Source: DATKMP01 sp035541775
GTDB taxonomy: Bacteria > Bacteroidota > Ignavibacteria > UBA10030
NCBI GenBank assembly: GCA_035541775.1
Contig: DATKMP010000286.1
Span: forward strand, 1-8,361
Length of the DNA stretch: 8,361 nucleotides
Direction: 5' to 3'
Shown: one piece after another, positions 1-5,009 of the stretch
How the letters are laid out: every line of letters begins with the position of its first letter
Numbering within the stretch: position 1 is the first letter of the stretch
Position numbers and translations under genes: made by a program
Notes under the pieces: model-generated
What the model was told of the DNA's origin: nothing
The model's database searches: none
What the model saw: the letters and a program-made list of their open reading frames with translations, nothing else

Positions 1-1719
1 ATAAAGTTTGAACGAAATCGAATATTGCCCATGGTTTTCTTGCGTTGTGCCGCTGAGAATATAATCGGTTCCAAGCGTTGCTGCAATTTTTTGCGGATGT
101 GTTGATCTCGCATCAAACAACAGAGATGATGACGGCGCAATCACTGTAAGGTTATCGCAGCGAGAAAAAACATCGGATAACAAGAAGGGCAATGCCTCAA
201 GGCCGCCGGGCTCAGGGAGATCGGATGATGTGGAAGAAAATTGAACGATAGCAATCGTTGCTGTTTTAGGGTACATCCAATCAATAGCGCGCGGAATGCC
301 GATCACGGCTGCGATGACCAGAATAACTGCGGCAGTGGTAAGTTGTGAACGCTTTACTTTTTTCCTGTGCACCACTTGCTGTGCTAATAATTGCTGCCGC
401 AGGCGGCGTTCTTCAAGTTTGCGCTGAATTTCTGAAAGTTGACGGGCACGTTTTTGTTCTTCTTGTTGCTCCGCTTCAATGCGCTGCATTTCGGCTTTTT
501 CTTGCTGTGCCTGACGAATCATCTCTTCTAATCGGCGCCCTGCGGTATGGTTGGGGTCAAGAAGAAAGAGATCGTGAAGTTTAAAAATTGCATCTTGAAA
601 TTGCTCTTGCTGTAACAACGCTCGTGCTTCTGCTAATAATGCTGCTGCCTGCCGTTCTTCGTCGGAAATAAATCCCTTAGCTTCTTCCGCTTGTTTTGCC
701 CGGGCTTGTTCTTCCAACCGGAGCCGCGCTTCTTCAATTTGCATGGTCAACTGATGCGCACCGGCATGCAGCGGGAAGAGATGGAAAATCTCGTTCACCT
801 CGGTTTCCGCTGCATCTAACTCGCCCTGAGAAAGAAATTTTTTTGCGGCGGCAAAATGTTGTGCGGCTCTTTGATCGTCTTCGGATGGTTTTGGCTGGAC
901 AGGGTCATTTTGTTTTGTGTGAAATGAAGAAATTTGCTGAAGCGATTTCTCTGCTTCTTTCAACCTGCCGGCAGCAAGAAGTTTTTCTGCTTCTTCGTAT
1001 TGCGCTGAAATTTTTTTCTGCTCTTGTTCAATCTTTGCGTGTTCGTCTTGAGCTTTCTTTCGAACTTCTTCAATGTGTTGGGCCTCTTTTGTCTCTTCGT
1101 CTTCCCGTACCGCAAACTGTTCTGCCGTTTTATGTTTTGACAGTTCTTGTGCGGTTTGAGATGGTGTTGCAAGTGCTGGAATTCCTTCCATCAGGATTTC
1201 AAACACTTCGATCGGATGAGGAACATCTTTCAACGTTAAGGCGCCAATTGAAAATGTCTGGACAGGAATTTTATTTTTGACCTGATGATACACATCTTCA
1301 GAAATACAGATACGGCTGGGGTCGGCAATCAACTCGATACGTGATGCGGTGGTGACGCCTTCGCCGATAATGTCGTTGCCTCGGATGACGACATCGCCGA
1401 GATGGATACCGATGCGAACCTCGATTCGATCGAGCGCCGCTTTGTCTCGGCTAAAAAACCAGAAACGTTTTTGCAGTTCGATTGCACATTTAACGGCATT
1501 GACGGCGCTGGGGAAATCCACCATAATAAAATCGCCGAACAACCGTATCACTTTGCCGTCGTACTTTGCCGTGAGGACACGGATAAGTGTCTCGTACGTT
1601 TTCAGAAGTTCCAACGCACGGAATTCATTCTCAGATAACTTGGAAGAAAATCCGACGATGTCGGAAAACATGATCGCGGCAAGTTTGCGCGAGGTCGATT
1701 CTTCTAACGCATCAGCCAT
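1..1719 (-). CDS. Class III adenylate/guanylate cyclase-like protein with TPR-like stalk, one TM helix and TolB-like domain (3' end outside window)
   Basis: Reading the minus strand from the ATG at 1719 gives 573 uninterrupted codons to the window edge, so the C-terminus is missing. Residues about 10-175 are a class III nucleotide cyclase domain: D20 (in FSDIVGF) and D63 (in GD) fit the two metal-binding Asp, D116 the adenine-contacting Asp and R127 the catalytic Arg. The usual transition-state Asn is Thr (T123), and the usual base-selecting Lys is Arg (R59). Residues about 234-262, 280-325 and 355-400 look TPR-like, separated by Gln/Glu/Lys/Arg-rich coiled coil. After a basic cluster (HRKKVKR) comes a membrane helix at about 460-475, then from about 486 a domain resembling the TolB-like module often joined to cyclases. 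Positive-inside logic puts the cyclase in the cytoplasm and the C-terminus in the periplasm. An AAAAGGA ribosome site (1730-1736) lies 10 nt from the start. Family assignment is firm; enzymatic activity is uncertain. Confidence 0.9.
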   Translation of the reverse strand, partial: MADALEESTSRKLAAIMFSDIVGFSSKLSENEFRALELLKTYETLIRVLTAKYDGKVIRLFGDFIMVDFPSAVNAVKCAIELQKRFWFFSRDKAALDRIEVRIGIHLGDVVIRGNDIIGEGVTTASRIELIADPSRICISEDVYHQVKNKIPVQTFSIGALTLKDVPHPIEVFEILMEGIPALATPSQTAQELSKHKTAEQFAVREDEETKEAQHIEEVRKKAQDEHAKIEQEQKKISAQYEEAEKLLAAGRLKEAEKSLQQISSFHTKQNDPVQPKPSEDDQRAAQHFAAAKKFLSQGELDAAETEVNEIFHLFPLHAGAHQLTMQIEEARLRLEEQARAKQAEEAKGFISDEERQAAALLAEARALLQQEQFQDAIFKLHDLFLLDPNHTAGRRLEEMIRQAQQEKAEMQRIEAEQQEEQKRARQLSEIQRKLEERRLRQQLLAQQVVHRKKVKRSQLTTAAVILVIAAVIGIPRAIDWMYPKTATIAIVQFSSTSSDLPEPGGLEALPFLLSDVFSRCDNLTVIAPSSSLLFDARSTHPQKIAATLGTDYILSGTTQENHGQYSISFKLY

Positions 1720-1880
1720 AAGAGGCAATTCCTTTTGTGTCTGAACGAAAGATACAGGTGGATCGGCAGAATGTCAATTCGTTCTTGAATAAATAGTACA
1801 CTAATAATGGTGCATGCAAGAAATGAGAATGCGTAAAGGAGGGAATCATTTTTAAAAAATAGTCGAACTTTTTTTCTCAT
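1704..1880 (-). CDS. Doubtful 58-residue ORF with one hydrophobic segment
   Basis: A minus-strand ORF starts at ATG 1880 and stops at 1704, overlapping the first 16 bases of the cyclase gene in another frame. The product has a basic start (MRKKVR) and a hydrophobic stretch at about residues 19-31, as in a small single-pass membrane protein. There is no convincing ribosome-binding site upstream, and the cyclase promoter lies inside it. It could be a chance ORF, a leader peptide or the remnant of a former membrane N-terminus. I do not recognise it. Confidence 0.18.
   Translation of the reverse strand: MRKKVRLFFKNDSLLYAFSFLACTIISVLFIQERIDILPIHLYLSFRHKRNCLLWLMR
1749..1777 (-). promoter_or_regulatory. 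Promoter of the cyclase-like gene
   Basis: On the minus strand, TTGACA (1772-1777) is followed after exactly 17 nt by TATCTT (1749-1754), a near-consensus housekeeping promoter. Transcription would start near 1742, giving a leader of about 23 nt that contains the ribosome site. This supports the 1719 start codon. Confidence 0.7.
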
Positions 1881-2042
1881 CTGCTATTACAATACGATGA
1901 TTTTTTTTCAATGCCACGAACATGAATTAAAAGTATAAGCGGTTTTGTGCTGCAAGATAGACAAAGGATTCCGCGGTAGTTAATTTTGCGCGATTCAATA
2001 TTGCATGGAGATTTTTTTCCTTTGTTGATACTTCCTTCTCTC
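1778..2042. other. AT-rich divergent intergenic stretch
   Basis: Between the cyclase promoter and the groE promoter, apart from the doubtful small ORF, I see several poly-A/T runs (for example 1869-1875 and 1900-1908) but no convincing terminator hairpin, RNA gene or repeat. The two flanking genes are divergently transcribed, so no terminator is expected here. Confidence 0.5.
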
Positions 2043-2071
2043 TTGACAGCGCTGTGAAGTTTTTGTATATT
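2043..2071 (+). promoter_or_regulatory. groESL promoter
   Basis: TTGACA (2043-2048) and TATATT (2066-2071) are separated by 17 bp, a near-perfect housekeeping sigma-factor promoter. The -10 box overlaps the left arm of the CIRCE element, so a bound repressor would block RNA polymerase directly. Transcription should start near 2078, leaving an AT-rich leader of about 70 nt before groES. Confidence 0.8.
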
Positions 2072-2096
2072 AGCAATCATAAAGATAGAGTGCTAA
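2070..2096 (+). promoter_or_regulatory. CIRCE operator (HrcA binding site)
   Basis: TTAGCAATC (2070-2078), a 9-nt spacer and GAGTGCTAA (2088-2096) form the CIRCE inverted repeat TTAGCACTC-N9-GAGTGCTAA, with one substitution in the left arm and a perfect right arm. CIRCE is the known operator of the heat-shock repressor HrcA, whose activity depends on GroEL. Its position across the -10 box and start point of groESL fits the classical feedback loop. hrcA itself is not in the window. Confidence 0.92.
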
Positions 2097-2150
2097 GTGC
2101 TCTAAAATTCTATAAAACTATAAAAATTAACAATATAAGGAGAATGTTCT

Positions 2151-2441
2151 ATGAGTCTAAAACCATTGGCTGATAGAGTCGTAGTTCGACCGTCGAAAGC
2201 CGAAGAGATGACCAAAGGCGGAATCATTGTTCCCGATACGGCAAAAGAAAAACCGGTTTGGGGCGAAGTCATTGCAACCGGCCCGGGCCGCATTTCTGAT
2301 GAAGGCAAAATCATTCCATTAGAAGTGAAAACGGGTGATAAAGTTCTGTACGGAAAATATTCCGGTACAGAAGTCACAATGAACGGCGAAGATCTTTTGA
2401 TTATGCGCGAAAGCGATATCTTTGCCATTATGCCCAAATAA
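2151..2441 (+). CDS. groES: GroES, 10-kDa co-chaperonin
   Basis: This 96-residue protein is the heptameric lid that caps GroEL and encloses the folding chamber in the cytoplasm. It shows the family start (LKPLADRVVVRP), the mobile loop at about residues 17-34 with the hydrophobic GGIIVP motif that docks on GroEL, and the conserved VKTGDKVLYGKYSGTE core and LLIMRESDIFAI end. Length is typical. The start is fixed by AAGGAG at 2137-2142, 8 nt upstream. It is the first gene of a two-gene operon with groEL, 14 bp ahead of it, under the CIRCE-covered promoter. Confidence 0.98.
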   Translation: MSLKPLADRVVVRPSKAEEMTKGGIIVPDTAKEKPVWGEVIATGPGRISDEGKIIPLEVKTGDKVLYGKYSGTEVTMNGEDLLIMRESDIFAIMPK

Positions 2442-2455
2442 AAGGAGAATACACT

Positions 2456-4093
2456 ATGAGTTCGAAAATAATTAATTATGATGTCGATGCACGCACAGCG
2501 TTGAAGCGCGGCGTCGATCAACTTGCCAATGCTGTGAAAGTGACACTGGGACCGAAAGGCCGCAATGTTGCCATCGATAAAAAATTTGGCGCGCCGACAG
2601 TGACCAAAGACGGCGTAACAGTTGCGAAAGAAGTTGAATTAGCTGATCCCGTAGAAAATATGGGCGCGCAGTTAGTGCGCGAAGTTGCTTCGAAAACTTC
2701 CGATGTCGCCGGTGATGGAACAACGACCGCAACAGTGCTTGCACAAGCAATTGTTCGTGAAGGATTGAAGAACGTTACCGCCGGTGCGAATCCGATGGAT
2801 TTAAAACGCGGAATCGATCTTGCCGTGAAGAAAGTCGTTGAAGGTTTGAATGATCTGAGCAAGAAAATCGGCGACGATAAAGAAAAGATTGCACAGGTTG
2901 GCGCAATTTCTGCCAACAACGATCGTTTTATTGGCGATCAAATTGCCAGTGCGATGGAAAAAGTCGGCAAAGACGGCGTTATCACAGTGGAAGAAGCAAA
3001 AGGTACCGAAACAACCATCGATGTTGTGGAAGGCATGCAATTCGACCGCGGATATCTTTCGCCGTACTTTGTCACGGATGCAGATCGTATGGAAACCGTA
3101 TTAGAAAATCCGTACATCCTCATTCACGATAAAAAAATCAGTGCGATGAAAGATTTGCTACCGGTGCTGGAAAAAGTAGCACAAGCCGGACGTCCGTTGT
3201 TGATTATTGCCGAAGAAGTTGAAGGCGAAGCGCTTGCGACGCTCGTGGTCAACAAATTGCGCGGTACCTTGCGCGTGTGCGCAGTGAAAGCTCCGGGCTT
3301 TGGCGATCGGCGCAAAGCGATGTTGGAAGATATCGCCGTGTTGACGAACGGTCAAGTCATTTCGGAAGAAAAGGGATTCAAGTTGGAAAATGCAACGGTT
3401 GCATATCTTGGAACAGCCGAACGCGTCACTATCGATAAAGACAACACCACGATTGTGCAAGGCGCCGGCAAAAAAGAAGATATCAAAAAGCGCATCAACG
3501 AAATCAAACAGCAAATGGATAAGACCACGTCGGATTACGATAAAGAAAAATTGCAGGAACGTCTTGCAAAACTTTCCGGCGGCGTTGCTGTGCTGAAAAT
3601 CGGCGCATCGACCGAAGTCGAAATGAAAGAAAAGAAAGCTCGTGTGGAAGATGCATTGCATGCAACACGCGCAGCCGTGGAAGAAGGAATCGTCCCGGGC
3701 GGCGGAGTCGCTTTCATTCGCACCATCAAAAAATTAGATGAAGTGAAGACAGAAAATAACGATCAGAAGACGGGTGTCGAAATTATTCGCCGCGCGTTGG
3801 AAGAACCGCTTCGTCAAATTGCTGCGAACGCCGGACTTGACGGCGCTGTGGTGGTGAACGAAGTGAAGAACGGTAAAGACGATTACGGCTTTAATGCTCA
3901 AACAGAAAAATATGAGAACTTGATCAAATCCGGTGTTATCGATCCGACCAAAGTTTCCCGTATTGCTCTCGAGAATGCCGCAAGCGTTTCCGGTCTTTTA
4001 CTGACGACAGAGGCAACGATTGTCGAAAAACCGGAAAAGAAAGATCCGGCTCCGGCAATGCCTCCTGGCGGAATGGGCGGAGATATGTACTAA
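2456..4093 (+). CDS. groEL: GroEL, 60-kDa chaperonin
   Basis: This 545-residue protein is the ATP-driven double-ring chaperonin that folds proteins together with GroES. Diagnostic features are the LGPKGRNV ATP-site loop at 31-38, the catalytic-site Asp D52 in TKDGVTVAKE, the nucleotide-binding GDGTTTATVLA at 86-96, and D399 in EDALHATRAAVEEGIVPGGG, equivalent to the hydrolysis Asp D398 of E. coli. The C-terminus has a short glycine/methionine tail ending GGMGGDMY, with fewer GGM units than E. coli GroEL. Length is normal and there is no disruption. AAGGAG at 2442-2447 sits directly after the groES stop, 8 nt before the start, so the two genes are co-transcribed and regulated together. Confidence 0.99.
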   Translation: MSSKIINYDVDARTALKRGVDQLANAVKVTLGPKGRNVAIDKKFGAPTVTKDGVTVAKEVELADPVENMGAQLVREVASKTSDVAGDGTTTATVLAQAIVREGLKNVTAGANPMDLKRGIDLAVKKVVEGLNDLSKKIGDDKEKIAQVGAISANNDRFIGDQIASAMEKVGKDGVITVEEAKGTETTIDVVEGMQFDRGYLSPYFVTDADRMETVLENPYILIHDKKISAMKDLLPVLEKVAQAGRPLLIIAEEVEGEALATLVVNKLRGTLRVCAVKAPGFGDRRKAMLEDIAVLTNGQVISEEKGFKLENATVAYLGTAERVTIDKDNTTIVQGAGKKEDIKKRINEIKQQMDKTTSDYDKEKLQERLAKLSGGVAVLKIGASTEVEMKEKKARVEDALHATRAAVEEGIVPGGGVAFIRTIKKLDEVKTENNDQKTGVEIIRRALEEPLRQIAANAGLDGAVVVNEVKNGKDDYGFNAQTEKYENLIKSGVIDPTKVSRIALENAASVSGLLLTTEATIVEKPEKKDPAPAMPPGGMGGDMY

Positions 4094-4115
4094 TCCCCTT
4101 CGGTCATACAGCAAG

Positions 4116-4140
4116 AAAACCCTATAAAATTAGGGGTTTT
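4116..4140 (+). terminator. Weak hairpin just after groEL
   Basis: AAAACCCT (4116-4123) pairs with GGGGTTTT (4133-4140), counting one G-U pair, around a 9-nt AT-rich loop. The U-run is part of the stem and only four bases long, so this is at best a weak first terminator or an mRNA 3'-end stabiliser ahead of the strong one that follows. Confidence 0.45.
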
Positions 4141-4164
4141 ATGCTGCACAGTACGCATGACAAC

Positions 4165-4203
4165 AATGCCTCTCAGATGAAGAATCTGAGGGGCATTTTT
4201 TTT
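4165..4203 (+). terminator. Intrinsic terminator of groESL
   Basis: A 14-bp stem (4165-4178 with 4184-4197, one G-U pair) closes a 5-nt loop and runs into eight T residues (4196-4203). This is a strong rho-independent terminator. The -35 box of the next gene begins two bases after the T-run, so the two units are packed tightly. Confidence 0.9.
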
Positions 4204-4204
4204 C

Positions 4205-4233
4205 TTGACATCATCGCGCAAAAATGGTAGTTT
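4205..4233 (+). promoter_or_regulatory. Promoter of the PUR-repeat gene
   Basis: TTGACA (4205-4210) is followed after 17 bp by TAGTTT (4228-4233). The -35 is perfect and the -10 weaker. Transcription from here would make an AT-rich leader of about 130 nt before the ATG at 4369, unusually long for a small single-gene unit. Confidence 0.55.
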
Positions 4234-4368
4234 CATAATAGAGGATGTTTTGTTGTTGTAACGGAGAGCAGCATACTGTACAAAGATACATAATGTTCCA
4301 CATGGTTATAAAGAAGAAAAATAGTATTCATTAATTCACTATTATAAACTTATCAAGGGAGTAATGCC

Positions 4369-4803
4369 ATGGATTCTTTATTCAGTAAAATCCTTAAAGC
4401 GGGAGCCACCACATATTTTATGGATGTAAGGGAGGCAAAGAACAACAAAAAATATCTGACTGTTACCGCAAGTCAGGTGGCGAAAGAAGGCGAAAAAAAG
4501 TTCACCAATCGCAGTGTTATCGTCTTCAGCGATGTTGCGGAAGGCATTTTGACGGCAGTGAAAGAAGCGGAAAAAATTGCTGCGAACGAAGGCGAATTCA
4601 CACAAAAATTGAAGACGGGAAGAATTACTTACTTTGTCGATGTCAAAAGTGCAAAAAACGATACGCGTTATGTTTCGATTTCTGAAACACAACCTTCTAA
4701 AGAAGATCCCAAAAAATATACGCGGAAAAGCATCACCGTTTTTGATAATGCAGCGCATGATTTTACCAATGCATTAGAAGAAGTTGTTGGACACCTGAAA
4801 TAA
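4369..4803 (+). CDS. PUR-alpha-like (DUF3276-type) nucleic-acid-binding protein with two tandem PUR repeats
   Basis: This 144-residue soluble, lysine-rich protein matches the PUR (purine-rich element binding) fold, known to bind single-stranded DNA and RNA in eukaryotes, Bacteroidetes-type bacteria and Borrelia. Two copies of the repeat align without gaps at an offset of exactly 72 residues: 5-70 and 77-142, 25 of 66 positions identical by hand count. Each has the L-K-x-G-x-x-TYFxDV strand, an AKN turn, a K-(F/Y)-T-x-x-S-(V/I)-x-VF strand and an amphipathic C-terminal helix. AAGGGAG (4355-4361) lies 7 nt before the start. It is a single-gene unit between a promoter and a terminator. Role is inferred as a nucleic-acid chaperone or regulator; its target is unknown. 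No signal peptide or membrane helix is seen. Confidence 0.8.
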   Translation: MDSLFSKILKAGATTYFMDVREAKNNKKYLTVTASQVAKEGEKKFTNRSVIVFSDVAEGILTAVKEAEKIAANEGEFTQKLKTGRITYFVDVKSAKNDTRYVSISETQPSKEDPKKYTRKSITVFDNAAHDFTNALEEVVGHLK

Positions 4804-4826
4804 TTTTTTATAATGTCACCTTTCTG

Positions 4827-4860
4827 AAGGCGTTGTGAGCGATCATAACGCCTTTTTTTT
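4827..4860 (+). terminator. Intrinsic terminator of the PUR-repeat gene
   Basis: A 12-bp stem (4827-4838 with 4843-4854, one G-U pair) is capped by a GCGA tetraloop of the stable GNRA class and followed by T residues to 4860. This is a textbook rho-independent terminator, and it isolates the gene from the kinase downstream. Confidence 0.93.
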
Positions 4861-4872
4861 CAAAAAGCAGAA

Positions 4873-4885
4873 TGTAGAATCTACA
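4873..4885. repeat. Short perfect palindrome, possible operator
   Basis: TGTAGA and TCTACA form a perfect inverted repeat around a single A. It lies about 120 bp upstream of the kinase gene, in a region where I find no clear -35/-10 pair. It could be a regulator site or chance. Confidence 0.25.
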
Positions 4886-4975
4886 ATTCATGCTTTCTCT
4901 TTTTCCCCCATTCCGTCTCAAAAGCAATAGTTTGGTTTCCGGTATTACACTTGTGTCTCTCTCTGTAGAGGAAAC

Positions 4976-5009
4976 AAAGGAGTGAGATGAAAATCTCAGG
5001 AGACATATG
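4976..5009 (+). promoter_or_regulatory. Translation start region of the hybrid kinase: two ribosome sites and a small hairpin
   Basis: Two ribosome site/ATG pairs lie 20 nt apart. AAAGGAG (4976-4982) precedes an ATG at 4987 that opens a 27-codon ORF ending at 5070 in a different frame. AGGAG (4998-5002) precedes the kinase ATG at 5007 with only 4 nt between. TGAGAT-GAAA-ATCTCA (4983-4998) can form a 6-bp hairpin with a GNRA loop that holds the first ATG. The kinase start is chosen because its frame is the one that stays open for 667 codons. The upstream ORF may be a leader or chance. Confidence 0.4.

Noticed and set aside
345..1744. Plus-strand ORFs at 345-584, 696-1280, 1349-1744 and 1402-1638, and a short minus ORF at 960-1172
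   Set aside because: They are all shadows of the minus-strand cyclase gene, which stays open for 573 codons, has recognisable domains, a ribosome site and a promoter.
2046..2055. ACAGCGCTGT palindrome next to the groE -35 box
   Set aside because: Ten bases are easily found by chance, and the CIRCE already explains groE regulation.
1877..2080. 67-codon minus-strand ORF
   Set aside because: It begins within the CIRCE/groE promoter, has no ribosome site or recognisable protein character, and lies in AT-rich intergenic DNA.
2102..3729. Several ORFs of 60-167 codons in other frames over groES and groEL
   Set aside because: Frame shadows of two highly conserved, unambiguous genes.
4245..4334. 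29-codon ORF in the leader of the PUR-repeat gene
   Set aside because: The only ribosome-site-like bases (GAGG) touch the ATG with no spacing, and the cysteine-rich start looks like chance.
4378..4758. 126-codon minus-strand ORF opposite the PUR-repeat gene
   Set aside because: The plus-strand reading has two matching repeats, a good ribosome site, a promoter and a terminator; the minus reading has none of these.
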